Numbered from the stretch's first letter, positions 27,121 through 36,169 are shown. The stretch: DNA of 64,000 nt from Chryseobacterium oranimense (GCF_025244725.1 NZ_CP104203.1:3906001-3970000), one strand, 5' to 3'. Numbers and translations: made by a program. The notes: generated by a model not told the origin, from the letters alone.

Positions 27121-28091
27121 GAATTCAGTTTAAATACTGTGTTTACCCAATGGTCAAGCGTATATTTATTATAAACTTCTTCAGGCAGTTTTTCGTATGG
27201 CGTATTGAAAAAATCTTTGTTTACATTATGGAAGTCTTTATCCAGGACCAGAATATTGTTAGGATTGTAAAAATCATACGTTTTGATCGTAGGATTGTCC
27301 GTAATGATTTTCTTTTCCAGTGCCATAGCTTCAAATATTCTGAAACTAAGCCCGGTCTGGTTCGCACGCATCAGATCAAGAATGACTTTGGTATTCTTAT
27401 AATAATCCGGCAATGCATGATGAGGTATTTTTTTTCTTCCGAACTTTAAAATATCAATATTTTTTGGATCAATGATCTGGTTCAGTTTGTTTTTCCAGCC
27501 TTTTTTGCCGACCATGTATACCTCAAATTTTATTTTCAGAGGAAGCAACCTGTTGATTAAAAGATTCAAAGCAGAGAGCCTTTTTTTATCATAGGATGTA
27601 ATGTAGAACAGATCCAGATTGGGATGCTGCTTTTCGGCAGGAATATGATCGAGGTAATTATAGTTGGTGATCTTTTCGAAACCGAAATTCTTCACATCAT
27701 TATCATCAAAGGAAAATATAGTATCAAAATGATGCAGGTGAGTCGCAGGGTTTCTGGCCATGCTGTCATAAAGATAGGCAATATTCCGGTCCGCGTATTC
27801 CCTGATCTTCTTATGAATGTTTTCCTCAATAGCCTCAGGATTGATAACCAGGATCTGATCCTGTTTCCCTATTTTTTCCAGAGATTCCAGTATGAAACTT
27901 TGTCTTTTGTGATATTTCGGGTTTTTGCCCAGAAAAATCTTGCTGAAAGTGTTTTTTATACGCTCACCAGTATTTTTATGGGTAAAGGCTCCGATGTTGA
28001 TATGGCATGCCTCAATGCCTTTATCACTCAGTTTTTCCACTATGTGTTCATCATAATGCCAGAAATCGAAGCTGATTAAACAAATTTTCAT
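27117..28091 (-). CDS. Glycosyltransferase-like protein, GT-B fold (CgeB / LPS core type)
   Basis: A 324-residue protein that I place by pattern only. The N-terminal half lacks the usual glycine loop (MKICLISFDFWHYDEHIVEK, then IAYLYDSMARNPATHLHHFD). The C-terminal half has the donor-side block ILDLMRANQTGLSFRIFEAMALE, followed by KKIITDNPTIKTYDFYNP, as in the CgeB-like/Glyco_trans_1_2 group. It is first of the minus-strand glycan operon, with a -7 box TATTTTTG (28096-28103) right before it, and overlaps the next gene by four bases. It faces a divergent GT4 gene. Confidence 0.78.
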   Translation of the reverse strand: MKICLISFDFWHYDEHIVEKLSDKGIEACHINIGAFTHKNTGERIKNTFSKIFLGKNPKYHKRQSFILESLEKIGKQDQILVINPEAIEENIHKKIREYADRNIAYLYDSMARNPATHLHHFDTIFSFDDNDVKNFGFEKITNYNYLDHIPAEKQHPNLDLFYITSYDKKRLSALNLLINRLLPLKIKFEVYMVGKKGWKNKLNQIIDPKNIDILKFGRKKIPHHALPDYYKNTKVILDLMRANQTGLSFRIFEAMALEKKIITDNPTIKTYDFYNPNNILVLDKDFHNVNKDFFNTPYEKLPEEVYNKYTLDHWVNTVFKLNS

Positions 28092-28094
28092 ACT

Positions 28095-28132
28095 GCAAAA
28101 ATAAAAATTTCATAATTAAATTTATATTTTTG
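28095..28132. promoter_or_regulatory. Divergent pair of -7 promoter boxes
   Basis: Minus-strand TATTTTTG (28096-28103) serves the operon starting at 28091. Plus-strand TATTTTTG (28125-28132) serves the gene starting at 28151. The two are 21 bases apart, so the polymerases would compete for the same DNA. Confidence 0.55.
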
Positions 28133-28150
28133 ATGAAAACCCTGAGCGGA

Positions 28151-29230
28151 ATGCAAAAGAAAATTCTTATTGATGCCGAAAGATTAAAGTACCCGAAGTC
28201 GGGAATTGCCAACGTATGTGTTTCATTAATAAAGGGTCTGGACGAAAAAGCCTCTGATTTTGACTATACTTTTTACGGTCCGAAAAAAAATATTCCAGGG
28301 ACAAAAAAAAAATTTAATATTATTGACTGGAAGTTCTGGCAAAAGAAAATTTCGATCAAAATCAAGCCCTTTTCACTGATTCATACCACTCATCAGCTTT
28401 CCGAATATTTTCATACCATAAAGAACGGGCAGAAAAAAGTGGTGACGCTTCATGATCTAAACTTCTTACATGATAACAGTTCGGAACGAAAGGTGGATAA
28501 AAGTAAAAAGCTCGTTCAGAAGAATATTGGGAACGCGGATGCAATAGTTTGTATCTCAGAGTTTGTGAAGGATGATTTTCTTAAAAACAAGGGGCTTTTC
28601 AAGCTGAAAAGCAATGTTAAAATTGAAGTAATCTATAACGGACTCATTTTTCCCGAAACTACAGGATTCAGCTCCCGAAACAATTACAGTTTTATCGGTA
28701 AGAAATACATTCTGAATATTGGGGTTCTTTTCCCCAAAAAAAATCAGGAAGTGCTTCTGGATCTTATCTCAAAAAACGACAGAGATCTTGTATTGATAAC
28801 TTCATCTGCAAAATCAGCCTATAAAGAACAGTTTTTAGAAAAAATCAGAAAACTTGGACTGGAAGGGAGAGTGCATATTTTAGAAAATATAGATAATAAT
28901 GAAAAGTATTTTCTTCTGGAGCATTGTGAGTCCTACTGTCATCCTTCACTGGCCGAAGGCTTTGGAATTCCGCCTGTAGAAGCAATGTATTTTGGAAAGC
29001 CTGTTTTTCTAAGTAAGCTAACTAGTCTTCCAGAAATTGGAGGAGACCTGGCTTTCTATTTTGATGATTTTTCGGCAGAGCATATGCAGCAGGTTTATGC
29101 ATCGGGAATACAGCTTTATGACTCAAGAAAAGAGGAATATGCCTTAAAATTAAAGGATAGAGCAATAAAGTTTGGGTATCTTGAGATGGCTGCTGCTTAT
29201 GAAAAACTTTACAGCGAGCTGCTGAATTAA
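28151..29230 (+). CDS. Glycosyltransferase family 4
   Basis: A 359-residue GT-B enzyme, the only plus-strand member of the glycan cluster. Features: ILIDAERLKYPKSGIANVC, VVTLHDLNFLHDN, DAIVCISEFVKDDF, IYNGLIFPETTG, ILNIGVLFPKKNQEVLLDLI and the EX7E signature HPSLAEGFGIPPVEAMYFGK. The start is ATG at 28151 (MQKKILIDAE). An ATG at 28133 and a TTG at 28130 touch or lie in the -7 box and would leave no leader. It ends tail-to-tail with the deacetylase gene, the two stop codons overlapping by three bases. Confidence 0.88.
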   Translation: MQKKILIDAERLKYPKSGIANVCVSLIKGLDEKASDFDYTFYGPKKNIPGTKKKFNIIDWKFWQKKISIKIKPFSLIHTTHQLSEYFHTIKNGQKKVVTLHDLNFLHDNSSERKVDKSKKLVQKNIGNADAIVCISEFVKDDFLKNKGLFKLKSNVKIEVIYNGLIFPETTGFSSRNNYSFIGKKYILNIGVLFPKKNQEVLLDLISKNDRDLVLITSSAKSAYKEQFLEKIRKLGLEGRVHILENIDNNEKYFLLEHCESYCHPSLAEGFGIPPVEAMYFGKPVFLSKLTSLPEIGGDLAFYFDDFSAEHMQQVYASGIQLYDSRKEEYALKLKDRAIKFGYLEMAAAYEKLYSELLN

Positions 29231-29970
29231 AGTTTAATTTTTCCGAGCCTCAGTTTCCACTTAAATACATTGAAACTGTCGCCTCCTTTGATATCAATCC
29301 TTTTGATTTCAAATTTATTTTTCCACGGATAATAAGCAATATTGTTACCGATACGTACTGCGGAAGTAATTCCTGCATTTTCAAGGATAGAGAAAAATTC
29401 TTTTTTCTGTTTTCCTTTTTTGGGAAACTTACCATAAGGATAGGCGAGTACCTTTGTAAATGGGATGGCCTTTTCCTCCAGCGTACGGATGTTTTTATGA
29501 AGATCATCTGCCGCTTCCTGTAAAGAAATTTGCGAATAGTTCCTGTGGGCATGGCTGTGCAGGGCTATTTCAACCAATTCGGGATTAAGGGATTTAATCT
29601 CGTCAAAGGTCATCAGCTGTCGGTTTTCTTCATTTTCACTTTTCTCGATAAGCTCGGTTGGAACGAAGATCGTTGCTTTCAGTTTATACTTTTCCAGTAA
29701 GGGAATCAGATATTGAAGGTTATTGAGATAACCGTCATCAAATGTCAGAATAAGTTTATGTTTCAGCTGGCTGCTGGCATTCAGGTCGTTAAAAAATAAA
29801 GTATTGTAATTACTTTTAATGTATTTAAATTGGTTTTCAAGGTTTTCTGCTGAAACAGTAAGAAGATCTCTGCTCGGAATTTCTTTCTCCGGCAGAACTT
29901 TATGATACATGAGAATACGGACACTTTCTGTTTTTGAAAATCCGAATGTCCTTTTGATAAATCTAAGCAT
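29227..29970 (-). CDS. Polysaccharide deacetylase family protein (NodB-like)
   Basis: A 247-residue carbohydrate esterase 4-type enzyme: VRILMYHKVLPE, then the metal and catalytic block KLILTFDDGYLNN (TFDDG), TIFVPTELI, the second metal motif ALHSHAHRNYSQ (HSHxxH) and LAYPYGKFPKKGK. It probably removes acetyl groups from a GlcNAc-containing surface glycan or peptidoglycan. There is no signal peptide, so a cytoplasmic substrate (glycan intermediate or lipid-linked sugar) is plausible. It shares an overlapping tail with the GT4 gene at 28151-29230. Confidence 0.88.
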   Translation of the reverse strand: MLRFIKRTFGFSKTESVRILMYHKVLPEKEIPSRDLLTVSAENLENQFKYIKSNYNTLFFNDLNASSQLKHKLILTFDDGYLNNLQYLIPLLEKYKLKATIFVPTELIEKSENEENRQLMTFDEIKSLNPELVEIALHSHAHRNYSQISLQEAADDLHKNIRTLEEKAIPFTKVLAYPYGKFPKKGKQKKEFFSILENAGITSAVRIGNNIAYYPWKNKFEIKRIDIKGGDSFNVFKWKLRLGKIKL

Positions 29971-30289
29971 GGTTATCTGAATTTTATAAAAACGTATGTC
30001 CTATAACGATCTTACGGTTTATAATAATTCTACTGTTTTAGTTGAACGACTGATTTTATAATGATAAGTCTACAAAAAAATAAATATGTTACAATCTTCA
30101 AAAATAATTAAATATCAGATGTATTGGCTTAAAAAAATATTAAAATAATATTTTAGCCTGGACATTTATAAATCTAAATAAAGCAATACAAAGATAAAAA
30201 ACATTATCTGACGATCAGCAACATACCTGTATTGAGAGTGGAAAAATAAAGCCGGAAGTACTCCGGCTATTGTATTTTAAATATATAAA
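29971..30289. other. 319-base gap with possible short transcript
   Basis: No convincing reading frame. It contains a minus-strand -7 box TATCTTTG (30189-30196) about 220 bases before the deacetylase start, an AAATATT / AATATTT inverted repeat near 30137-30160, and the terminator of the upstream gene at 30242-30268. A long leader or a small RNA is possible but not shown. Confidence 0.4.
30242..30268 (-). terminator. Terminator after the GT2 gene at 30290
   Basis: AGCCGGA / TCCGGCT stem with a 5-base loop followed on the minus strand by TTATTTTT. Confidence 0.85.
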
Positions 30290-31045
30290 TTATTTGAGTT
30301 TGAGGATCTCGTTGATCTTTATGTATTTCAGGAAAGTGTAAAATGCACCGGTAATAGAAATATAAAATCCGGCAACGCCATCAAGAAAGCCCAACTTAAA
30401 AAAATAGGTTTTCATGAAATCAAAAAAAGGCGAAAAAATAATCTTAAAAAGAGATACCGATTTCCCGTTGGAAATCTTTTTTTCGGCCATCAGCTGGGTA
30501 TAGCTGTTGATTTTTTCAATATGATGGGCAATACTTTTATAGGTATAATGATCAATATTTCCGGGTAATTTCCCCTTTTTATCTTTTGTTATAAAGCATT
30601 CATGTACCAGGTCGTCGGTGTATTTTCCATGTCCTTTTTTAAAGAACCTTTCTCTCCATACGTCTCCCCAACCACCATATTTAATGGTTTTTTTCAGCAG
30701 GATGTTGTTGAAATGAATTTCATAAACATTATAAGGAGGGTTGGAACTATTTAAAATTTCTTTAATGGCCTGCACTGCTTTCTGGTCCGGAACTTCATCG
30801 GAATCCAGGAACAGGATCCATTCTCCCGAAGCTTCAGACAGGGTATAGTTTTTCTGACAGCCGAAGCCGTTAAATTTTTTCTGGATAAATTTTACCTTTG
30901 GAAACCCAGTACAGATCTCCTTGGTTTTGTCTGTGGAAAAAGAATCAACGACAATAATCTCATCGGCTATCTCATAGATGCTTCTGATACTTTTCTCAAT
31001 GATTCTTTCTCCATTTAAAACAATATAACAGACTGATAACTTCAT
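30290..31045 (-). CDS. Glycosyltransferase family 2, WaaE/KdtX-like
   Basis: A 251-residue GT-A enzyme: LSVCYIVLNGERIIEKSIRS, EIIVVDSFSTDKTKEI, GCQKNYTLSEASGEWILFLD with the metal-binding DSDEV, and GGWGDVWRERFFKKGHGKY. This pattern is typical of the WaaE-like group that adds glucose to the LPS inner core. The C-terminus has a membrane-associating stretch (FLDGVAGFYISITGAFYTF). Its start overlaps the rocD stop by one base (TAATG), tying a glycan gene to an amino acid gene in one operon. Exact sugar is not known. Confidence 0.87.
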   Translation of the reverse strand: MKLSVCYIVLNGERIIEKSIRSIYEIADEIIVVDSFSTDKTKEICTGFPKVKFIQKKFNGFGCQKNYTLSEASGEWILFLDSDEVPDQKAVQAIKEILNSSNPPYNVYEIHFNNILLKKTIKYGGWGDVWRERFFKKGHGKYTDDLVHECFITKDKKGKLPGNIDHYTYKSIAHHIEKINSYTQLMAEKKISNGKSVSLFKIIFSPFFDFMKTYFFKLGFLDGVAGFYISITGAFYTFLKYIKINEILKLK

Positions 31046-32292
31046 TAATGAAATTCTGTAATAGTTTTTTCAATGATTTTGACGCAGTCTAACAGCTGCT
31101 CTTCTGTAATCACCAAAGGAGGTGCCAATCTGATGATATTTCCGTGGGTAGGCTTGGCAAGAAGGCCGTTTTCTTTTAATTTTAAGCATAAGTCCCAGGC
31201 TGTAGAGCTGTCCGGAGTATCATTTATTAAGATAGCATTTAAAAGACCTTTTCCTCTTACTTTGATAATCAGGTTATTTTTGTCAATGATTTTTTCAATT
31301 TCGGATCTGAAAAGCTGACCTAGCTCTTCAGCTCTTTCAGATAATTTTTCGTCCTTAACCACATCCAGGGCAGCGACTGCTACTGCACAGGCAATTGGAT
31401 TTCCCCCAAATGTAGAGCCATGTTGTCCAGGCTTGATCACATTCATGATATTGTCATTGGCCAATACTGCGGATACAGGATACATACCTCCCGAAAGGGC
31501 TTTTCCTAAGATCAGGATGTCAGGCTGCACATTCTCGTGGTGGCAGGCAATAAGTTGTCCTGTTCTCGCAATACCGGTCTGAACTTCATCTGCAATAAAC
31601 AGTACGTTATGCTTTATACATAATTCAGATGCATTTTTAAGGAAGCCTTCGTCCGGAACGTAAACACCGGCTTCACCCTGAATGGGTTCTACCAGAAATG
31701 CAGCAATACTCCCTGCCTCTCTGTTCAGTACTTCTTCCAGTGCGGCAATATCGTTGTAAGGAATTTTTATAAATCCGGGGGTAAAAGGCCCGTAATTCTG
31801 ATTGGCATCAGGATCATTGGAGAAAGAAACAATAGTGGTGGTTCTTCCGTGGAAATTGTTTTCGCAAACAATGATTTTGGCTGCGTTTTCTGAGACTCCT
31901 TTTACTTCATAACTCCATTTTCTGGCTAATTTTACGGCAGTCTCTACGGCTTCAGCTCCGGAATTCATAGGAAGTACCTTGTCAAATCCGAAAAGAGTAG
32001 TGATTTTCTGCTCATATTCTCCCAGTTTTGAATTGTAAAAAGCTCGTGAAGTAAGAGCCAGTTTCTGAGCCTGTTCTACCAGCGCCGACACAATTTTGGG
32101 ATGAGAATGCCCCTGGTTCACAGCAGAATAAGCGGAAAGGAAATCATAATATTTTTTGCCTTCCACATCCCATACAAAAACACCTTCTCCACGGTCCAGA
32201 ACTACTGGAAGAGGATGATAGTTGTGCGCTCCGTACTGGTCTTCAAGGTCAATAAAATACTGTGAGTTTTTTGCTGTTGCTGCTGTTGACAT
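31045..32292 (-). CDS. rocD: Ornithine--oxo-acid aminotransferase
   Basis: A 415-residue PLP enzyme of aminotransferase class III that converts ornithine and 2-oxoglutarate to glutamate semialdehyde and glutamate. Key blocks: [88 protein letters not shown] and the PLP lysine in [17 protein letters not shown], then [16 protein letters not shown]. It starts with ATG at 32292 and has a -7 box TAAATTTG (32309-32316). It is followed by an overlapping glycosyltransferase gene. Confidence 0.95.
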   Translation of the reverse strand: MSTAATAKNSQYFIDLEDQYGAHNYHPLPVVLDRGEGVFVWDVEGKKYYDFLSAYSAVNQGHSHPKIVSALVEQAQKLALTSRAFYNSKLGEYEQKITTLFGFDKVLPMNSGAEAVETAVKLARKWSYEVKGVSENAAKIIVCENNFHGRTTTIVSFSNDPDANQNYGPFTPGFIKIPYNDIAALEEVLNREAGSIAAFLVEPIQGEAGVYVPDEGFLKNASELCIKHNVLFIADEVQTGIARTGQLIACHHENVQPDILILGKALSGGMYPVSAVLANDNIMNVIKPGQHGSTFGGNPIACAVAVAALDVVKDEKLSERAEELGQLFRSEIEKIIDKNNLIIKVRGKGLLNAILINDTPDSSTAWDLCLKLKENGLLAKPTHGNIIRLAPPLVITEEQLLDCVKIIEKTITEFH

Positions 32293-32602
32293 ATGTTTTG
32301 GTTTTTGACAAATTTAAGCATTATTAATGAGATGCATGAACAAAAACATAATAGGGTACGAGGAAGTATTTAAAGTGTATTTTAGGGTCGGATTGGGGCG
32401 TTTTAGAAAATATTTCTTTTCCTGATGAGGTAGGATAGGTTTTATATCTTTCAGGATAGCCTTTGTATGATTTGAAAGTAATTTACCGAGCGATTGATCC
32501 CGGAAATGCAGTTTTCAATCATTACGGCCAAAAAAAGACAGAACAATATCCCTCGGGATACCATTCTGTCTGCTGTTATTTTTTGATATAGGAATTAGAC
32601 TC
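32293..32602. other. 310-base gap between rocD and tssD
   Basis: No reading frame or RNA gene is supported. It holds the rocD -7 box (32309-32316) and the tssD terminator (32530-32571). The middle ~200 bases show nothing recognisable. Confidence 0.6.
32530..32571 (-). terminator. Terminator after tssD
   Basis: A long hairpin: outer stem AGACAGAA / TTCTGTCT and inner stem TATCCC / GGGATA, followed on the minus strand by a run of T. Confidence 0.85.
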
Positions 32603-33010
32603 TTAAGATGAAGGCCATTCTCCTCTGTATGAAGAATTACCAAGATCAATTTGTTCTGCACTCACAACAAAAGTAATGTACATGCTATTTTCATCCACTG
32701 CGTCGAAGTCTACTTCATGCTGGATTACATATCCGTTCTCCCATTTCAAAGTAGTCAGTGTTCCTTCTTCGTGAGACTTGTTGAAGGTAACCTCTCCGGT
32801 TGTAGGCTTGTATTTTCCGTTAAGAAGGCTTTCCAGAATGTCTGATTTTTCTGTAGCTTCCACTGTGATTTTGATCAGCGCATTGGAAGGGTCTGATGCC
32901 ACTCTTCCTGATACATCTGTAGAACGGGATACACTGTAGTTAAGCTTTAATAACTTTTGTCCCTCACCGCCGTTGAATTTTAAAATTCCTCTTGAATTTC
33001 TTTCTGCCAT
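32603..33010 (-). CDS. tssD: Type VI secretion tube protein TssD (Hcp, Bacteroidota type)
   Basis: A 135-residue protein with the pattern of Bacteroidota Hcp: an N-terminal strand (GILKFNGGEGQKLLKLNYS), VSRSTDVSGRVASDP, ITVEATEKSDILESLLNGKY, KPTTGEVTFNK, TLKWENGYVI, and the C-terminal VSAEQIDLGNSSYRGEWP. Hcp forms stacked hexameric rings, the inner tube of the T6SS. No other T6SS gene lies in the window, so this is an orphan tube or effector-carrier gene. It has its own -7 box (TATTTTTG, 33061-33068), a 50-base leader and a strong terminator, as expected for a highly expressed single gene. Confidence 0.88.
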   Translation of the reverse strand: MAERNSRGILKFNGGEGQKLLKLNYSVSRSTDVSGRVASDPSNALIKITVEATEKSDILESLLNGKYKPTTGEVTFNKSHEEGTLTTLKWENGYVIQHEVDFDAVDENSMYITFVVSAEQIDLGNSSYRGEWPSS

Positions 33011-33060
33011 GATTAATAAATTTTAATTGTTAATATTTTGTGATTTGTTCTTTATATCAC

Positions 33061-33068
33061 CAAAAATA
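33061..33068 (-). promoter_or_regulatory. -7 promoter box of tssD
   Basis: TATTTTTG on the minus strand, about 50 bases before the tssD ATG. No clear -33 element was found. Confidence 0.5.
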
Positions 33069-33258
33069 GAAGTAATTATATTATCAGGAAAAAGTTTTGG
33101 TAAAAATTTTAAAAAGTGTAGTAATTCTTCGACTAACAATCGTTAGGTAAATTAATAATTGGTAATCAGTGATTTATAAAGCTTAGTGTTATGGAATTAT
33201 TAACTTCCGATGAGCAGGGAGATTCGACGTTTTTATATAATCTGAACCGGATTTGGAA

Positions 33259-33287
33259 TAAAAAAACTGCCCCGGAATGGGGCAGTT
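33259..33287 (-). terminator. Terminator after accC
   Basis: AACTGCCCC / GGGGCAGTT stem with a 5-base loop and a T run on the minus strand. Confidence 0.9.
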
Positions 33288-33309
33288 GATAATGTATCTG
33301 TAAATAATC

Positions 33310-34665
33310 TTAGTGATTATCATATTTTCTGTCCATTACAAAATCCTCCATGAATTTTGTCGTATAATTTCCTGACAGATAATCTTCGTTATCCATCAGC
33401 TGTCTGTGGAAAGGAATAGTTGTTTTTACTCCTTCAATATAGAACTCTTCCAGTGCACGTCTCATTTTAGCGATAGCTTCCTCACGGGTCTGAGCCGTAG
33501 TGATAAGCTTAGCGATCATAGAGTCATAGTTGGAAGGAATTGTATAGCCTGAGTAAACGTGAGTATCCACTCTGATCCCGTGTCCGCCAGGAATATTTAA
33601 TCCAGTAATTTTTCCCGGAGACGGTCTGAAATCAGCATAAGGATCTTCAGCATTGATTCTGCACTCGATTGAGTGTAATTTCGGGTAATAGTTGATTCCG
33701 GAAATAGGAGTTCCTGCTGCAAGAAGAATCTGTTCTCTGATCAGGTCATAATCAATTACCTGTTCAGTAATAGGATGCTCTACCTGAATTCTTGTATTCA
33801 TTTCCATGAAATAGAAATTTCTGTGCTTGTCTACAAGGAATTCAATAGTTCCCACACCTTCGTACCCAATGAATTCAGCAGCTTTTACAGCAGCTTCACC
33901 CATTTTCTCACGCAGTTCGTCGGTCATGAAAGGAGAAGGAGTTTCTTCAGTCAGTTTCTGGTTTCTTCTCTGTACAGAACAGTCTCTTTCAGAAAGGTGA
34001 CATGCTTTTCCGTACTGGTCACCGGCCACCTGAATTTCGATGTGTCTTGGCTCTTCAATCAGTTTTTCCATGTACATTCCTCCGTTTCCGAAGGCAGCCA
34101 CAGCTTCCTGAATGGCAGATTCCCAGTGATCTTTAAGGTCTTCCGCTTTCCATACGGCTCTCATCCCTTTTCCGCCACCACCGGCAGTAGCTTTGATCAT
34201 GACAGGATATCCTGTTTCTTCAGCTACCTTTACAGCATGCTCGTAAGATTCGATCAGTCCGTCAGAACCTGGTACACATGGTACTCCTGCAGCCTTCATT
34301 GTTGCCTTGGCGTTGGCTTTATCACCCATTCTTTCGATCTGCTGAGGAGATGCACCAATGAACTTGATGTTGTTATTCTGACATATTCTTGAGAAGTTGG
34401 CATTTTCAGATAAGAATCCGTAGCCCGGATGAATGGCATCAGCATTGGTAATTTCTGCTGCTGCTATAATATTAGAGATTTTAAGATAGGAATCTTTGCT
34501 CATAGCAGGTCCTATACAAACTGCCTCATCAGCAAATCTTACATGAAGACTGTCTTTGTCTGCTGTAGAGTATACGGCAACGGTTTTAATCCCCATTTCT
34601 TTGCAGGTACGTAAGATACGCATTGCAATTTCGCCACGGTTGGCTATTAATATTTTTTTGAACAT
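33310..34665 (-). CDS. accC: Acetyl-CoA carboxylase, biotin carboxylase subunit
   Basis: A 451-residue ATP-grasp enzyme that carboxylates the biotin on AccB. Motifs: [34 protein letters not shown], the glycine-rich ATP loop [67 protein letters not shown] and the C-terminal RPSPGKITG. Length and all active-site motifs are standard. It follows accB by 93 bases, in the usual order, and ends at a strong terminator. Confidence 0.98.
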   Translation of the reverse strand: MFKKILIANRGEIAMRILRTCKEMGIKTVAVYSTADKDSLHVRFADEAVCIGPAMSKDSYLKISNIIAAAEITNADAIHPGYGFLSENANFSRICQNNNIKFIGASPQQIERMGDKANAKATMKAAGVPCVPGSDGLIESYEHAVKVAEETGYPVMIKATAGGGGKGMRAVWKAEDLKDHWESAIQEAVAAFGNGGMYMEKLIEEPRHIEIQVAGDQYGKACHLSERDCSVQRRNQKLTEETPSPFMTDELREKMGEAAVKAAEFIGYEGVGTIEFLVDKHRNFYFMEMNTRIQVEHPITEQVIDYDLIREQILLAAGTPISGINYYPKLHSIECRINAEDPYADFRPSPGKITGLNIPGGHGIRVDTHVYSGYTIPSNYDSMIAKLITTAQTREEAIAKMRRALEEFYIEGVKTTIPFHRQLMDNEDYLSGNYTTKFMEDFVMDRKYDNH

Positions 34666-34682
34666 CTTCTTCGAAATTTTAA

Positions 34683-34741
34683 ATTATAAATTTTGAATTT
34701 TAAATTATTTTAAATGAAAGCATTCATCTAAAATTTATAAT
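34683..34741. repeat. A+T-rich inverted repeat between accB and accC
   Basis: ATTATAAATTTT (34683-34694) and AAAATTTATAAT (34730-34741) are perfect 12-base arms around 35 bases that are themselves built of AAATTTTAAATT-like words. It could form an RNA hairpin between accB and accC, or be a dispersed repeat. Confidence 0.55.
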
Positions 34742-34758
34742 CTTTAATCTAAAATTCC

Positions 34759-35241
34759 TTAAGATGGATCTACTAAGAATAAAGGCTGGTCGTATTCTAC
34801 CGGTGTAGCATCGTCTACTAAAATCTTAACGATTTTTCCGCTGATTTCAGAATCGATCTGGTTGAATAGTTTCATTGCTTCAATTACGCAAACTACTTTT
34901 CCTGCAGAAATTTCGTCACCAACGTTTACGAATACATCTTTATCCGGAGATGGTTTTCTGTAGAAAGTACCGATCATTGGAGATTTGATAGCCACATATT
35001 TGCTGTCATCTGATGCTGCTTCCGCTTTTTCAGTAGAAACTGCTGCCGGAGAAGCAATCGGAGCTGGAGCTGCCGCAGCTTGAGGAGCTGTGTGGTAAAC
35101 AGCTGGCTGTGCATAAACTGCATCGCTACCGGCTAATGGAGTTTTAATGGTGATTTCGAAATCTTTAGTTTTGTATTTTACTTCTGAAACTTCAGCCTTA
35201 GATACAAACTTAATAAGATTTTGTATGTCTTTAATGTCCAT
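34759..35241 (-). CDS. accB: Acetyl-CoA carboxylase biotin carboxyl carrier protein
   Basis: A 160-residue BCCP: an N-terminal helical segment (MDIKDIQNLIKFVSKAEVSE), an alanine/proline-rich linker (~35-75) and the C-terminal biotinyl domain with the attachment lysine in CVIEAMKLFNQI and the thumb-like preceding SPMIGTFYRKPSPDK. The lysine is carboxylated by AccC and passed to AccA/D. It has its own two-part promoter, with both -33 and -7 elements, and precedes accC. The flavobacterial gene fabH, which I recall often lying between rpmF and accB, is absent. Confidence 0.97.
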   Translation of the reverse strand: MDIKDIQNLIKFVSKAEVSEVKYKTKDFEITIKTPLAGSDAVYAQPAVYHTAPQAAAAPAPIASPAAVSTEKAEAASDDSKYVAIKSPMIGTFYRKPSPDKDVFVNVGDEISAGKVVCVIEAMKLFNQIDSEISGKIVKILVDDATPVEYDQPLFLVDPS

Positions 35242-35264
35242 AAAATTGATATTTGATTTTGTTC

Positions 35265-35293
35265 CAAAGATACCAAAAAAACATAAAAAACAA
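35265..35293 (-). promoter_or_regulatory. accB promoter with -33 and -7 elements
   Basis: On the minus strand TTG (35291-35293), an 18-base spacer and TATCTTTG (35265-35272) fit the flavobacterial TTG-N17-23-TAnnTTTG consensus. It begins right beside the terminator of rpmF, so accBC is a separate unit. Confidence 0.7.
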
Positions 35294-35332
35294 CAAAAAA
35301 CCGCCTAATTTTATCAAAATTAGGCGGTTTTT
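35294..35332 (-). terminator. Terminator after rpmF
   Basis: AAAAACCGCCTAATTTT / AAAATTAGGCGGTTTTT is a perfect 17-bp stem with a 3-base loop. Confidence 0.9.
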
Positions 35333-35368
35333 GTATTAAAATGAGGCTTTTTCAGTGAAAAGCGACTC

Positions 35369-35572
35369 TTAGTTTTCTTCTGTAGTTGCTACTTCTTTTT
35401 CCAGTACTACTTTACCTCTGTAGTAAAGTTTTCCTTCATGCCAGTGAGCTCTGTGGTAAAGGTGAAGTTCACCAGTTGTTGCATCTTTCGCTAATTGAGG
35501 AACTACTGCTTTATAATGAGTTCTTCTCTTATCTCTTCTTGTGGACGACTGTCTTCTCTTAGGATGTGCCAT
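35369..35572 (-). CDS. rpmF: 50S ribosomal protein L32
   Basis: A 67-residue L32: [20 protein letters not shown], then [20 protein letters not shown]. The ATG at 35572 is chosen because L32 begins MAHPKRRQS; a longer upstream frame would add an unrelated 14-residue lead. The cysteines of zinc-binding L32 forms are missing; here HLYHRAHWH provides histidines only, as in other non-zinc versions. It follows DUF177 in the usual yceD-rpmF order and is cut off from accB by a terminator. Confidence 0.97.
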   Translation of the reverse strand: MAHPKRRQSSTRRDKRRTHYKAVVPQLAKDATTGELHLYHRAHWHEGKLYYRGKVVLEKEVATTEEN

Positions 35573-35638
35573 TTTGAATAACTTTTTTAATTGATGAGCG
35601 ATGAGATTCATCATCTCATCATATTTAAATTATTTTAT

Positions 35639-36169
35639 TTAATTATTGTCTTTTAATTTTCTCAACGCGTCCCATCGGGGATCACTGTCATGTTCTTCCT
35701 CTTCGGATTCTTCAATATCTTTCGGACTGAACTTGTTTAGAATTTCCAGATCTTCATCGCTTACATTCGGTGAAATTTTTTTCATCGGTATAGAAAGCTG
35801 TACATTTTCGTAAATCAGCTGAGCTACATTGAATGCATGATCTGAAGCTGGTATGGTAATGACGTCTTCATTGCTGTCGTCATATTCTTCACCAAAATTC
35901 ACCAAAATTTTAATCTCGTTTTCAATAGGATAGTCGAACTCATCATTTGTGATGTCACAAACAAGGGTTACTGTCCCATGTACTTTGATCTCAAATTCTA
36001 AAAACGTGGTATGCTTTTCGAGAAAAACATCTGCTGTTATTTTAGGATTTGTAAATTCCTGTTCAGTGTCAAATAATTGAAAGAACGTTTTATCTATCTC
36101 AAATTTGAACACGTGCTTCCCGTTTTTGAGTCCGGAAAAGCTTACGTCATAGTTTCTTAACTTGTCCAT
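35639..36169 (-). CDS. DUF177 (YceD-like) protein
   Basis: A 176-residue protein of the DUF177/YceD family, whose genes often lie just upstream of rpmF. YceD-family proteins have been linked to 23S rRNA metabolism in other bacteria and plants. The family blocks LEFEIKVHGTVTLVCDITND and the acidic C-terminal half (DIEESEEEEHDSDPRW) are visible. The usual cysteine pair has a single Cys (LVCD). The start is ATG at 36169 (MDKLRNYDVSF); an upstream TTG at 36184 lies in the -7 box TATTTTTG (36181-36189). It is probably co-transcribed with rpmF. Confidence 0.88.
   Translation of the reverse strand: MDKLRNYDVSFSGLKNGKHVFKFEIDKTFFQLFDTEQEFTNPKITADVFLEKHTTFLEFEIKVHGTVTLVCDITNDEFDYPIENEIKILVNFGEEYDDSNEDVITIPASDHAFNVAQLIYENVQLSIPMKKISPNVSDEDLEILNKFSPKDIEESEEEEHDSDPRWDALRKLKDNN

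Noticed and set aside
29971-30289. tRNA or rRNA gene in the largest gaps
   Set aside because: I looked for cloverleaf arms and a TTCGA-type T arm in all gaps over 200 bases and saw none.
33775-34392. 205-codon plus-strand frame across accC
   Set aside because: accC on the other strand is unmistakable by motifs. The plus frame is only a by-product of its codon use.
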